Notes: generated by a model not told the origin, from the letters alone. A DNA stretch of 55,000 bases from Woeseia sp. (GCA_019653755.1 BPCL01000008.1:1-55000); one strand, 5' to 3'. Numbered from the stretch's first letter, positions 20,670-30,519 are shown. Translations and numbers: made by a program.

Positions 20670-21738
20670 GCTCTTTTTCTATTTGAGTAATAAATAATAA
20701 ATCCCGAGATCAGCCATAGGATGACTACAAAACCTATGAATGTCATCATCAAGCCACCAAGAGATCCAAAGTAATAGCCGCTATGAATGGGTAGAAGATA
20801 TTTTCTAAAACCCTCACCTTTTTCTAATTTTCCAGCAGGGTAAATACCAATAAGATCTCCGTTCATCCCATTGATCAATATATCTTGTCTAAACATTTTG
20901 TCATCGAAGAAGGCAAACCAATAGTTTGGGCTGTGATCTGAGGCGAAGGAGTAGGCCCCCAAATAGTAGTTATCAGGCAGGGCAGATTGTGCAGTTTTCA
21001 GTGCCAAATCTGCATTGATATAATTCATATCCATAGACCCATGATTTTTAGAGAAGAATTCATCAAACTTGAGAACACCGATCGACCAGTATTTTTATCC
21101 TCCCAAGCTGTAATGCTCATGAGAATCCCTGTTGAGGATGTAGCAATTAGAAAAAAAGCGGCAATAAAGCCTAATGATCTATGCATCCGATTAATAATGG
21201 GTAATTTTTTGGCACTTTGCCTGGTTTTAAAGAATAGATATAAACCTGAGAGAGACATCAATATTGTGGCTAATGCAAGAATACAGACAATATATACTCC
21301 TGCTTTACCGAATAATATCCATCGATGTAACACGGTCAAAGTTCCAATCCAACCAGATCTCATCATAGAATGTTCATTAATGATGCGTCGTTCATACTGA
21401 TCAAAATTAATAATGATGGATGACATATGAGGATTGTCTGGATCTCTTCCTCCCATCAAAACTGTGGCTGAATTTGGAGTAGCGGGAGATGGCAACATCA
21501 CATGGGCAATATTAAATTCTGGTTCTTGATCACTGACAGCCTTAAGCAGTTCACTCGGGCTAGCGGCTATGATTCTGGATTCAACCTTATTCGTTTCTGG
21601 GGTCAACAGTTGCATCAGCAAGTACCTCTCTTGTGCAACACTCCCAGATGTAATCTGGAAAACAATGAAGATACCTAAAATAAACGCAAGCCACCTATGA
21701 ATTATCTTAATTGTCCTAGCAGAAAAGATATTTTTCAC
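20666..21738 (-). CDS. PepSY-domain membrane protein (one frameshift)
   Basis: A PepSY-associated TM-helix protein of about 356 residues. Helices are seen at the N-terminus (IIHRWLAFILGIFIVFQITS), at VLHRWILFGKAG and following segment, at RSLGFIAAFFLIATSSTGIL and at the C-terminus (GGLMMTFIGFVVILWLISGF). The frame breaks near 21030. The start is a GTG overlapping the dgcN stop (GTGA). Relatives often accompany siderophore or iron-reduction systems; here it follows dgcA-dgcN, so its role is open. Confidence 0.82.
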
Positions 21739-22786
21739 AATACGCTATTTTTGATTGATTCTGAGATAGCTCTGATACTTTCGTTCATTGGATTCACGAC
21801 AGGTATCTTAAGTTCATTTTGAAGTTTGAGAGCATCGATTCTTGTTTTGAGTTGATACAAACCCCCATAACATTCTTACCGTAGGTTTTAATTAGGTTAA
21901 TTTCGTCCTCAAGGCTTGGTAACACACAGCCAACATCCTCAAAATTATCGAAATATTCTCGATCAAATGGATGAACAAGAATCACGCCATCGACATCGCC
22001 TGATAATAGTAATTCCGATCCACATGGACCCGATGGGTTTCGAAGAGAAGATTGGCCTTCAATTAGAATAATTTCTGGGCTGCATTCATCTGCACATTCT
22101 AATATAGCCTTTTCAAGTTCCCCTGACACAAAATCATTCAAGGTAGAATCAAGAATGAAGCCGTGTTTGAATCCTTGTAAAAATCCGGTTTGTCCTGTGT
22201 AGATAACTTCAGTTTTAATATCACTTTCACTCAGATCTTGAACAAGAAATTGACACACAGTTCTTTTACCTGTTGCACAATCGGTACCCAAAACTGCAAT
22301 CTTAGGTATCTTTAAATCAAGTATTTTCCCACTCCAAAATGAGAGTTCATCAATAGTTTTTGGTTTACGGATATCATAAATGGTTGTTTTTGATTTGGAC
22401 GCAAGTGTTTTAAATTCTGCATCCTCTGATAACAATTCATGAAGTCCGCTAACCACATCAATATTATTCTTTATAGAATCTTCTACAATGCCTCGGTGCT
22501 CATGGGGTAATTTTCCACCACCAAAAGCAACACCTATGACGATATAATCAGGTTTGTTATCCATGGTCTCAAGCGACAGAGCTAGATTTTTGAATATGGG
22601 GACATTTTTGGCACAGTGGCTAACAATATCATCGCTCATTTGATTATGATGCTTATGATCAATAACACCTAATATCTCGAATCGATCTGAAAGACGCAAC
22701 AAACCATGTGCAGTCTTAGCATGTAGATCATCTAACAAGCCTCCACTGTAGACCAAAGCTGTGCCCTTTATGTTATTCATGCTCAA
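21735..22786 (-). CDS. dgcN: DgcN-like N-acetyltransferase (DUF1611 family), one frameshift near end
   Basis: A DUF1611-family protein with a P-loop-like motif (LGTDCATGKRTVCQFL) and the conserved ALVYSGGLLDDLHAKTAHGLL start, VIGVAFGGGKLPHEHRG, GQTGFLQGFKHGFILDS and LIEGQSSLRNPSG. Members called DgcN acetylate D-glutamate, and DgcA racemises the product. The raw frame stops at 21794, but a one-base shift near 21830 gives LQNELKIPVVNPMNESIRA and a stop at 21735, restoring the expected C-terminus. It overlaps dgcA by 14 bp and the PepSY gene by 4 bp. Confidence 0.85.
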
Positions 22787-23837
22787 CTCCTATGCCTATC
22801 TTTTCGTTGGTACGCATAACTCCTGACTCACAAATATAGCCTCCAGATACCAGATCCCATCCCAAATCAAAAAAACCATCCAAATCAATGTAATGAGTAT
22901 TTTTGCATGACAGGGCTGTATGTAAAGCGGCAGAAATGCTGACTTTACTCTCATCAAAACAACCCCACATGATTTTAATGCCATTCTCTTCGGCTAGTGA
23001 AGCAATTTTTCTTGCTGCAAAAATACCGCCACATTTCATCAGTTTTATATTAAAAACCCCAAATGGTTTTGGAGAACGAGCAAGAGAGACGGCATGATCC
23101 AAGTTTTGAAGACTTTCATCAGCAACACAAATATTTCTGATTTCTTTTGGGAAATATAGCATTTCTTGATTTTGATCAGTTTCCATTGGCTGCTCAATTA
23201 ATTCCAAGCCAAGATCCTGAGTTTCTTCATAAAATTTAATCAAATCTTTTTTTGAATAACCCCGATTGGCATCAACCCTTATTTTTATTTTTTCAGGTTT
23301 TAAAGCAAAAAGTTCTTTCATCCTTTCAATGTCTTCCTCAAGACAATCACCAATTTTGATTTTAAGAATTGAGAAGCCATTTTCAATATGCTTTTTTGCC
23401 ATCTCCAAGGTTTTTTCTGTAGATGACACACCGATCGTTATCGAGGTATTAAAACTCTGATATTTATTACCCAATGCTTGTGTCAACGACTTTTTCTCAC
23501 ATTTTGCCCATAAGTCATGAATTGCAATATCCACAGCAGTCAAAGCCTCGGGTGTTGAGGATAACTCTGAGCCAATCCACTTGAATATTTCCTCACTAGG
23601 GGTGACTTCTTTGTCAATCAATGATGATGAGAATGTATTTAGCTTATTGAAGCAAGCCCTGGCAGCCTTCTCTGAGTCATCTCTAGTTGCACAGGAGCCT
23701 ATTCCAGTATTACCATCATCATCTTCAATTCTGATAAAAGTATTTTTGATTGACTCATGAACATGTCCTGCAATTGCATAAGGTTCTTTGAGTTGCATAT
23801 CATGAGTATTAACGCTAACTTTTTTAATTTTCATCAA
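22773..23837 (-). CDS. dgcA: Enolase-superfamily racemase/epimerase (DgcA-like)
   Basis: A 354-residue dipeptide-epimerase-like member of the enolase superfamily. The active-site set is complete: KxK in ILKIKIGD, metal ligands in IRVDANRGYS, LELIEQPM and CVADESLQ, and the opposite lysine in FNIKLMKCGG. Family alternatives are L-Ala-D/L-Glu epimerase and N-acetyl-D-glutamate racemase (DgcA). The overlap with the DUF1611 gene strongly favours the DgcA-DgcN pair, which converts D-glutamate through its N-acetyl form. It lies 7 bp after yggT in the long minus-strand run. Confidence 0.87.
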   Translation of the reverse strand: MMKIKKVSVNTHDMQLKEPYAIAGHVHESIKNTFIRIEDDDGNTGIGSCATRDDSEKAARACFNKLNTFSSSLIDKEVTPSEEIFKWIGSELSSTPEALTAVDIAIHDLWAKCEKKSLTQALGNKYQSFNTSITIGVSSTEKTLEMAKKHIENGFSILKIKIGDCLEEDIERMKELFALKPEKIKIRVDANRGYSKKDLIKFYEETQDLGLELIEQPMETDQNQEMLYFPKEIRNICVADESLQNLDHAVSLARSPKPFGVFNIKLMKCGGIFAARKIASLAEENGIKIMWGCFDESKVSISAALHTALSCKNTHYIDLDGFFDLGWDLVSGGYICESGVMRTNEKIGIGVEHE

Positions 23838-23844
23838 TTAGATT

Positions 23845-24420
23845 TTATAGGATTTGATTTAAATTAATACAAACAACATTATTGGTAAATTCATACAAAG
23901 GGATAATCAACTTAATTGATTGAATGACGACTATGGCAATGAATGGAGAAAAATCCATCCCCGCAGGATACGGCAACCTTTTCTGTATTGGATAGAGGAT
24001 AGGAACGACAAGTTGTCTAATGAAGTCAGAAAAACTATTGTGTTGATTGCTTAGAATCCAGCTGAAAATTACATGAGCGATGATGGCAAAGAACAGAATG
24101 TTCAAAACAAAATGAATTAAGCTACCAACAGATAGGCCGATAAGTTGAAGAAGATTGGGAGCTACAATACATGAGAATTGCGTCATTACCCAAAGGGCGA
24201 AGAATTTTATCAAAAGACAAAGGGCAACAATGAGATAGATAAAGGTTTTGTTATTAATGCTCCCACGTAAGGGTTTCAGGATAGAATCAGTCATTAGAAT
24301 GACCGATCGGTGAATCTGATTATTAACTGAGACCCAATAGGCAGAAAATACCCTCAGCAATAAAATAAGAATTACAAAATCTATAAGAGTGGTAAAAAGG
24401 AATTGGAGTAGATTATTCAT
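23845..24420 (-). CDS. yggT: YggT family integral membrane protein
   Basis: A 191-residue protein with two YggT repeats, each with two hydrophobic helices: LLQFLFTTLIDFVILILLLR with the following VILMTDSILKPLRGSI, and FVLNILFFAIIAHVIFSWIL followed by FIRQLVVPILYPIQKRLP. The repeated helix-then-ILxPLR/IQKRLP pattern is diagnostic. Function is not known. It is placed as usual after proC and yggS. Confidence 0.9.
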   Translation of the reverse strand: MNNLLQFLFTTLIDFVILILLLRVFSAYWVSVNNQIHRSVILMTDSILKPLRGSINNKTFIYLIVALCLLIKFFALWVMTQFSCIVAPNLLQLIGLSVGSLIHFVLNILFFAIIAHVIFSWILSNQHNSFSDFIRQLVVPILYPIQKRLPYPAGMDFSPFIAIVVIQSIKLIIPLYEFTNNVVCINLNQIL

Positions 24421-24440
24421 CCGCTCTAATATTTAGTCTG

Positions 24441-25256
24441 TTAATCTTTTCCAAGATCAACTGATCTTTGCCTTGCTGCATCAATAGCTTCATCCCAGAT
24501 ATCGTCTAATTTTTTTTCTTCCAAGAAATCAAACGCAGCTTCTGTTGTTCCGCCAGGAGACATGACTTTCTTTTTTAGGGTTAATAGATCATCAGCACTG
24601 TTTAATGCCAGCTGACTCGAGCCAATGGCTGTTTGGATAGAAAGAGTTTCTGCTATTTCTTCTGGAATACCTGCCTTGATTGCAGCACTTTTTAAAATAT
24701 GCATCATTTGAAAGAAGTAAGCAGGACCACTTCCAGATACTGCTGTCACGGCATGCATCCATTCCTCTTCTTGAATCCAGATGGTTTTTCCAACGGAATT
24801 AAATATATAGGTTGCCATAACAATATCTGATTCATTTAAATTTGATTGGATCAATGCGGATACTCCACGACCAACTAGACAGGGTGTATTAGGCATAACT
24901 CTGCATATCTTCTTATCCTCGCCAAATAAATTCTTCATAGTCTCCATTTCAATACCAGCAGCAACTGAAATAATCATAGGGCTATTCTCTGACCCTAAAT
25001 CAAGGCCTTCTGCGACATTGGTAAATATTTGAGGTTTTACCGCCATAATCATTATTTCGACTTGCGATGCGATAGCCTGATTATCTGATTCAACATTTAA
25101 TTGCTTATTAAGGATAGAAAGAACATCACGTCGAGACTCTGAAGGGTCTGAAACAAAAATTTTAGAGGCTTCATGACCATGCAGGATGAGGCCTCTAATG
25201 ATTGCTTCAGCAACCATACCTCCTCCTATAAAGCCAATTTTCTTATTTTCATACAT
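24441..25256 (-). CDS. proC: Pyrroline-5-carboxylate reductase
   Basis: Makes L-proline from pyrroline-5-carboxylate with NAD(P)H. The 271-residue protein has an N-terminal Rossmann motif (IGFIGGGMVAEAIIRGL), MIMAVKPQIF, CRVMPNTPCLVGRGVSAL, and the C-terminal dimer/active-site region AVSGSGPAYFFQMM, KKVMSPGGTTEAAF. Length and order match ProC. It lies between yggS (11 bp upstream) and yggT (20 bp downstream). Confidence 0.96.
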   Translation of the reverse strand: MYENKKIGFIGGGMVAEAIIRGLILHGHEASKIFVSDPSESRRDVLSILNKQLNVESDNQAIASQVEIMIMAVKPQIFTNVAEGLDLGSENSPMIISVAAGIEMETMKNLFGEDKKICRVMPNTPCLVGRGVSALIQSNLNESDIVMATYIFNSVGKTIWIQEEEWMHAVTAVSGSGPAYFFQMMHILKSAAIKAGIPEEIAETLSIQTAIGSSQLALNSADDLLTLKKKVMSPGGTTEAAFDFLEEKKLDDIWDEAIDAARQRSVDLGKD

Positions 25257-25267
25257 TGTTTTTATTA

Positions 25268-25939
25268 TTAAGTTGATCGTTTACCAAATAATGCGGTACC
25301 TATTCTAATCATATTTGAACGATTTTGAATGGCTAAATCATAATCTTCTGACATTCCCATAGAAATGGTATCCAAGTTGAAACCTTGATGGTTGAGGTTG
25401 TCAAATGCCTCGGTTAGTTTTTTGAAGTATTTTGAACGCTCATTAACTCGAAGGTCTCCACTGGTCATTCCCATTAAACCTCTTAGCCTGATATTTTTAA
25501 GATCTTTGACTTTCTCTGCAAGAGCAGGGAGATCATCAAACACGACACTATCACGTGGATCATCGTTTTGAAGCTTGACTTGCAAACAAACATTCATAGG
25601 TTCTTCTCTATGTTGGCTGATTTTTTGAGCAATCTTAAAACGTGTAATGGTATGAACCCACTGAAAATATTGAGCGATTTGCTTGGTTTTATTCGATTGG
25701 ATTGAACCAATAAAATGCCAGGTTAAAGAATGTTGGCAGGAATTGATTTTAGATACTGCCTCTTGAAGATAATTTTCTCCAAAATTTCTAAGACCACACT
25801 TATAGGCTTCATCTATCTCTTTGAGCGTTCTTGTTTTACTGACTGCAATAATTGTGGGCAAGGCTTCTGCTTCACCTTCTGATTGCGAGGATTTAATAAC
25901 GGATAATAAATTTTTATAATTTTGCTCAATCTTACTCAT
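25268..25939 (-). CDS. yggS: YggS family PLP homeostasis protein (PLPBP)
   Basis: A single-domain PLP-binding TIM-barrel protein that buffers pyridoxal phosphate. The 223-residue protein shows the PLP lysine in IIAVSKTRTLKEIDEAY, NFGENYLQEA, LTWHFIGSIQSNKTKQIAQY, GLMGMTSGD, LSMGMSEDYDLAI-like SMGMSEDYD and IRIGTALFGKR. It overlaps the pyrK-like stop by 4 bp. Confidence 0.95.
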   Translation of the reverse strand: MSKIEQNYKNLLSVIKSSQSEGEAEALPTIIAVSKTRTLKEIDEAYKCGLRNFGENYLQEAVSKINSCQHSLTWHFIGSIQSNKTKQIAQYFQWVHTITRFKIAQKISQHREEPMNVCLQVKLQNDDPRDSVVFDDLPALAEKVKDLKNIRLRGLMGMTSGDLRVNERSKYFKKLTEAFDNLNHQGFNLDTISMGMSEDYDLAIQNRSNMIRIGTALFGKRST

Positions 25940-26811
25940 TGGGGATAGATGGCTTTAGCATCAAAGACAGGGCCATCCACACAGACTCGTTTCATAGCTA
26001 TCTGTTCATCTATACTAACCTTCACTGTACAACCGGCGCAGCCACCAATGGCACAGGCCATAAACTCTTCGAGAGATAATTGGCAATCCAATTTATGGTT
26101 TCTAGCTAATTTTGCTGCAGCTTCAAGCATCACTTCAGGGCCGCAGGCATAGAGGATAATTTTTTCTTTCTCTGAAGGATTGAGTTGGGATAACCAAGTA
26201 TCCACAAGTTCTGTGACATAACCATTATAACAACCTTTAAAGTTTGCCAAGCTGGCTAGTCGACAAGGAATTTGCTTTTCTTCCATGTCTTTAATCGTTG
26301 CAAAATTTGATTGTTCCAACCCTTCAATATTTATCTCAGATTCAGTTGTTTCAAATGGGAACGGAATTTCAGAACCAAAAAAGGCATATGGCGTCATCTC
26401 AGGATTATTTTCTTTAAGATATTCTGCAAGGAATAACACTGGAGGAATCCCAACACCGCCACCAATGAACACAGGTGTTTGTTTGGATAAGTCGTGACTA
26501 AAACCGTTTCCTATTGGGCCCATCATTTTCACAGAATCACCGGCTGTCATTTTACTGAGAGCCTCCAAGCCAGGACCTATAATTTTATACATGAATTCAA
26601 CCGTGTCATTGTTTGGGTTAGTTCTCAAATAGGACAAAGGTCTTCTTAGCAGTGTTTGTTCTCCACAATCAACAAAAGCAAACTCACCAGGCTTAGCCGT
26701 TTTAGAGGCTTTAGGAGCCTTTAATGTAATCACAAATTGGTTTTCTTCAAAGGCTTCTTGATGAATTACCTCTGAAGTTTCCTCAAAGATACTTGCCTTA
26801 TGCATACTCAC
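25936..26811 (-). CDS. Dihydroorotate dehydrogenase electron-transfer subunit (PyrK-like)
   Basis: A ferredoxin-reductase-fold protein of 291 residues with FAD and [2Fe-2S] sites. Seen are LLRRPLSYLRT (FAD binding), VKMMGPIGNGF, PVFIGGGVGIPPVLFLAEYL (NAD binding), LYACGPEVMLEAAA and the C-terminal four-cysteine cluster CAIGGCAGCTVKV ... KRVCVDGPVF. PyrK passes electrons between NAD and class 1B dihydroorotate dehydrogenase. Its place directly after pyrB supports a pyrimidine role. No class 1B pyrD is present in this window. Its start is 2 bp from the pyrB stop and its end overlaps yggS. Confidence 0.85.
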   Translation of the reverse strand: MSMHKASIFEETSEVIHQEAFEENQFVITLKAPKASKTAKPGEFAFVDCGEQTLLRRPLSYLRTNPNNDTVEFMYKIIGPGLEALSKMTAGDSVKMMGPIGNGFSHDLSKQTPVFIGGGVGIPPVLFLAEYLKENNPEMTPYAFFGSEIPFPFETTESEINIEGLEQSNFATIKDMEEKQIPCRLASLANFKGCYNGYVTELVDTWLSQLNPSEKEKIILYACGPEVMLEAAAKLARNHKLDCQLSLEEFMACAIGGCAGCTVKVSIDEQIAMKRVCVDGPVFDAKAIYPQ

Positions 26812-26813
26812 AA

Positions 26814-27737
26814 TTAGTCCTTTCCTCTTTCTATGATGGATAGAATAGCCATTCTAGTGGCTATACCATTAGTGACTTGTTCCGTGATTACTGAATGTTC
26901 GCCGTCTGCAACTGTGTTTTCAATCTCAACCCCTCGATTCATTGGTCCAGGGTGCATTACAATCACATCTTTTTTACACAGTTTAAGTCGGTCAGAGGTT
27001 AATCCGTAGTCTTTAAAATATTTTGATTGATCCAGGAATTGAGTTTCATCATCCATTCGCTCTTTTTGTACTCTAAGTGTAACTACCACATCAGCATCTG
27101 ATAGCGCTGATTCAATATTATCCGTATATTCAGCACCGTTAAATAATTTCATGTCCGGTTTATAGTCAATAGGTGAAACAATAACAATTTCTCCAGTACC
27201 CATAATGCTTAAACCTTCTGTCAATGACCGAGCAACACGAGAGTGAGATAGGTCTCCCAGGATGACAGTTTTTATATTTTTAAAATCTTTTTTATGTCGT
27301 CTGATGGTCAGAAGATCTAATAACCCTTGAGTAGGATGAGATATATTAGATTCACCTGCATTAATTAATCGTGAATTGTGATCAATGTTCTCTAGGATTT
27401 CATCAAATATTCCTGAATGCTTATTGCGGATTACAAAGTAATTAACTCCCATTGCCTCTAGGGATTTTAGCGTATCAACAAGGGTTTCACCTTTAGCTTT
27501 TGAAGAATGCTCATTATCAATATTAATAACATCGGCACCTAATTTTCTGGCGGCTATTTGAAAGGAGCTTCGAGTTCTGGTGCTGGGTTCAAAAAATACG
27601 TTTGCTAAGGTTTTATCTTGAAGAAGTTTTTCTGAACCGAGGGGTTGGTTATCATGATTTAAGAAGTGCTCTGCTGTGTCGAGAATCTCTGTGATTGTCT
27701 CTTGGTCTAAATTCTTTAAGTAGAGAAGATGCTTCAA
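26814..27737 (-). CDS. pyrB: Aspartate carbamoyltransferase catalytic subunit
   Basis: Forms N-carbamoyl-aspartate in pyrimidine synthesis. The 307-residue protein has the carbamoyl phosphate motif FFEPSTRTRSSFQIAARKLG, NAGESNISHPTQGLLDLLTI, LGDLSHSRVARSL, RVQKERMDDE and VIVMHPGPMNRGVEI. It overlaps ruvX by 4 bp and is followed by the pyrK-like gene. No pyrR, pyrI or dihydroorotase-like pyrC lies beside it, which often occurs in other gammaproteobacteria. Confidence 0.96.
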   Translation of the reverse strand: MKHLLYLKNLDQETITEILDTAEHFLNHDNQPLGSEKLLQDKTLANVFFEPSTRTRSSFQIAARKLGADVINIDNEHSSKAKGETLVDTLKSLEAMGVNYFVIRNKHSGIFDEILENIDHNSRLINAGESNISHPTQGLLDLLTIRRHKKDFKNIKTVILGDLSHSRVARSLTEGLSIMGTGEIVIVSPIDYKPDMKLFNGAEYTDNIESALSDADVVVTLRVQKERMDDETQFLDQSKYFKDYGLTSDRLKLCKKDVIVMHPGPMNRGVEIENTVADGEHSVITEQVTNGIATRMAILSIIERGKD

Positions 27738-28171
27738 TTTATCTCCTCAAAATTCATCCACTCTTGAAGAATGATGCTCGCAGCCATGCTATCAATCTGT
27801 CCTTTCTTTAATTGTCGCTGAAGGATACCTTCTTGTCTTTGTTCTTTCAATTGATCTTTTGCGATTTTAGACGTGAGATGTTCGTTTACGAATTTAATAG
27901 AAATACCATACCTCTGTTTTATCCCAGATGAGAAAGCCTTAATGTTATCAATTAAATTCTTGTTACTATTAATGCGCTCTTCTGGCATTCCAAAAACAGC
28001 ACAACTTGGCTTGAAGTCTTCAAAAATCATATCTATCTCAGACCAATCTGGTTTTCCATTATCCATGGATAAAGATGTTAATGGCGAAGCTGTCTTAGTG
28101 ATAGATTGCCCTATAGCTACCCCTGTTTTCTTTAAACCATAATCAAAGGCAATATAGATTTTATGGTTCAT
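27734..28171 (-). CDS. ruvX: Putative pre-16S rRNA nuclease (YqgF/RuvX)
   Basis: An RNase H-like protein of 145 residues that finishes 16S rRNA 5' end processing in E. coli. Key motifs: IAFDYGLKKTGVAIGQ with the first catalytic Asp, PSCAVFGMPEERINSN, FVNEHLTSKIAKDQL with the catalytic Glu, and IDSMAASIILQEWM with the last Asp. It sits 21 bp after yqgE and overlaps pyrB, the standard order. Confidence 0.94.
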   Translation of the reverse strand: MNHKIYIAFDYGLKKTGVAIGQSITKTASPLTSLSMDNGKPDWSEIDMIFEDFKPSCAVFGMPEERINSNKNLIDNIKAFSSGIKQRYGISIKFVNEHLTSKIAKDQLKEQRQEGILQRQLKKGQIDSMAASIILQEWMNFEEIN

Positions 28172-28192
28172 CCTTAAAGCTTATTAAAAATG

Positions 28193-28759
28193 TTAGGCAT
28201 GACCTATTTCTTCAGTGAGGTTTTGAGCATTAATTCCTAATGAGCCAATTGATTTTTCCCATCGATGTTGAAAAGGGGTGTTAAATAAAATTTCATCACT
28301 AAAGGGTATAGACAACCAAGAGTTTGTTCTGATTTCAGACTCTAGTTGCCCTGGCCCCCACCCAGAATAGCCAAGCACCAACAAGCAATTATCTGGGCCC
28401 ATACCATTAGAGATTGACTCCAAAATATCTTTTGAGGTGGTAATGTTAATCCAATCATTAATTTGGGAGGTGTGTTTCCATGCCCCTTGATTATGGATTA
28501 CGAAACCACGTTCTGTGCCTACAGGACCGCCTTGGAGTATCGGTGTGGACTCCAACTGCTCATCAGAAGCAATTTGTAGCTCTTCAAGTAGTTGATTAAG
28601 ATTGCCTTCTATCGGTCGATTAATAATAAGGCCCAATGACCCGGATTCATTGTGTTCACATATAAGAGTGACTGTTTTAGAAAAGTTAGGATCGTTGAGA
28701 CTTGGAGTGGCTATTAAGAATTGGCCAATGAGATTCTCCGAGAGCGTATCCCAACTCAT
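28193..28759 (-). CDS. yqgE: YqgE/AlgH family protein
   Basis: A 188-residue UPF0301 (AlgH) protein. It shows LIGQFLIATPSLNDPNFSKT, LICEHNESGSLGLIINRPI, ILQGGPVGTERGFVIH, CLLVLGYSGWGPGQLESEI and SWLSIPFSDEILFNTPFQHR, all family signatures. The biochemical role is unknown. It overlaps the gshB stop by one base and precedes ruvX, as usual in proteobacteria. Confidence 0.95.
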   Translation of the reverse strand: MSWDTLSENLIGQFLIATPSLNDPNFSKTVTLICEHNESGSLGLIINRPIEGNLNQLLEELQIASDEQLESTPILQGGPVGTERGFVIHNQGAWKHTSQINDWINITTSKDILESISNGMGPDNCLLVLGYSGWGPGQLESEIRTNSWLSIPFSDEILFNTPFQHRWEKSIGSLGINAQNLTEEIGHA

Positions 28760-29697
28760 TAGTTTTTCGACTCCAGAGTCTCAAAAAAGAAACTCGAAAC
28801 GTCCTCGCCACTGTTGCGTTTGATTTCCCTCATTCCCGTTGGGCTTGTGATATTGATTTCAGTTAAATAATCACCAATCACATCGATTCCAGCAAAATAG
28901 ATTCCATGCTCTAAAAGAGTTGGTCCAATGGCTTCACAGATTTTTTGATCTCTAGATGATAGTTCTTGAGTTTCTCCAGTGGCCCCCATCACAAGGTTTC
29001 CACGGTTATCTTGATCATTGGGTATTCTAGCTAGTGCCGTATTGCAGTGCTGTCCATAAACAATATGGATTCGTTTATCGCCGTGTTCAATTTCTGGAAC
29101 ATAGACCTGGGCCATAATTGTGGTCGTACCAAGATTGGTGATGGTTTCAAAGATTGAATGTGCATTTCGGTCATTTTTATCGACAACAAAAACTGATTTT
29201 CCACCCATGCCATCTAAGGGTTTAACGACAATTTTTTCTTCAGCATCTAAAAAAGCCTTAATTTCGTTCAATGAGGAGGTAACCAATGTTTTTGGTGTGA
29301 GAGATGGAAAGAGTGAGATCGATACTTTTTCATTAAAATTTCTCAATGCTGAGGGATGATTTATCACCTTGACCCCAGAGTTCTCTGCCAGATCTAATAT
29401 ATAAGTAGAGTAGATATATTCCATATTAAATGGAGGGTCTTTTCGCATAAGAATCACATCAAAATCAGATAATGAATATTCATTCTGATTTGAAAATTCG
29501 AACCATCTATCAGTGTTATCTTTAACCGAAAGTACCTTTCCTTTGGCTAAAGGACGACCATCAATAATTTTAAGATCCTCTTGCTGGAAATACGTTAGTT
29601 CATAATTTCTATCTTGTGCAGCAAGCAATAAATCAAGAGTTCCATCTTTTTCAGGAACAATCTTTTCAATAGGATCCATGACTACTGCTAACTTCAT
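28759..29697 (-). CDS. gshB: Glutathione synthetase
   Basis: Joins gamma-glutamylcysteine and glycine with ATP. The 312-residue ATP-grasp protein has KLAVVMDPIEKI at the N-terminus, VILMRKDPPFNMEYIYSTYI, IVVKPLDGMGGKSVFVVDK, GDKRIHIVYGQ and INITSPTGMREIKRNSGEDV. Length and motifs match GshB. It is followed directly by yqgE; rsmE lies 37 bp upstream. Confidence 0.97.
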   Translation of the reverse strand: MKLAVVMDPIEKIVPEKDGTLDLLLAAQDRNYELTYFQQEDLKIIDGRPLAKGKVLSVKDNTDRWFEFSNQNEYSLSDFDVILMRKDPPFNMEYIYSTYILDLAENSGVKVINHPSALRNFNEKVSISLFPSLTPKTLVTSSLNEIKAFLDAEEKIVVKPLDGMGGKSVFVVDKNDRNAHSIFETITNLGTTTIMAQVYVPEIEHGDKRIHIVYGQHCNTALARIPNDQDNRGNLVMGATGETQELSSRDQKICEAIGPTLLEHGIYFAGIDVIGDYLTEINITSPTGMREIKRNSGEDVSSFFFETLESKN

Positions 29698-29734
29698 TTT
29701 TCTTCTCTCTGGATGTCTTTATATCTATTTTAAG

Positions 29735-30474
29735 CTAATTAGCAAGATCTCCATAGAGGTATTGGAGAATACTGATGGCCATAATTGGAGCGGTTTCAGT
29801 TCTTAATAATCTCGGCCCAGTTTTGATAATTTTATAGCCGCTATCTATAGCTGTCTCTTTTTCTATGTTTGAAAAACCGCCTTCTGGACCGACAACAAGG
29901 TTGTTTTTGAAATCTTTTTGGAACTGAAGCTGTCTTCTCCTGTGGTATCGAGAAAATATGATTGAGGACTTTTAAAATGATTGAGTAGTTGTTTGCTAAA
30001 AACTTCTGGCTCAATTATTTCAGGTAATCTAACACGACCAGATTGTTCTGCCGCGCTGATTATGATCTTTTTCCAATGCCTCATTTTATTTTCAATATTG
30101 GATTCATTTAACCTGACAACAGTGTTTTGGGTTGTCATCGGGATAATCTTATTTACCCCTAGCTCGGTTGCCTTTTGCATGACGAAGTCCATGCGCTGAC
30201 TTCTTGAAATTGATTGCAACAAGGTGATGTCTAGAGGTGATTCTGATTGTATTGATTTTTTTGATAATAATTTAACATCGACTTGTCGCTTTGTTGCTTT
30301 AAGAATTTGAGCCTCCCATTCTGAGCCTGAGTTATCAAACAATATTAAATCTTGTCCATTTTTTAGCCTGAGAACTCGAGTTAAGTAGTGTGCACTTTCT
30401 CCTTTTAGGCTAAGTACATCTTTTTTCTCAGGGATTGAGTTATGAAAGAATCTTTGTTTACGCTTTTGCTTCAT
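29735..30474 (-). CDS. rsmE: 16S rRNA (uracil-1498-N3)-methyltransferase, one frameshift
   Basis: A SPOUT methyltransferase that modifies U1498 of 16S rRNA. The N-terminal 196 residues have QRFFHNSIPEKK, HYLTRVLRLKNGQDLILFDN, LLQSISRSQRMDFVMQKATE and WKKIIISAAEQSGRVRLPEI. The uncorrected frame stops at 29863. A shift at about 29910 restores VVGPEGGFSNIEKETA, GPRLLRTETAPIMAISILQ and a stop at 29735, which is the SAM-binding knot of this family. Joined length is about 246 residues. It heads the long minus-strand run. Confidence 0.92.
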
Positions 30475-30519
30475 CTTTGTCTATTATTCAATTCTAAACT
30501 ATCGTATAAATAGAATCTT

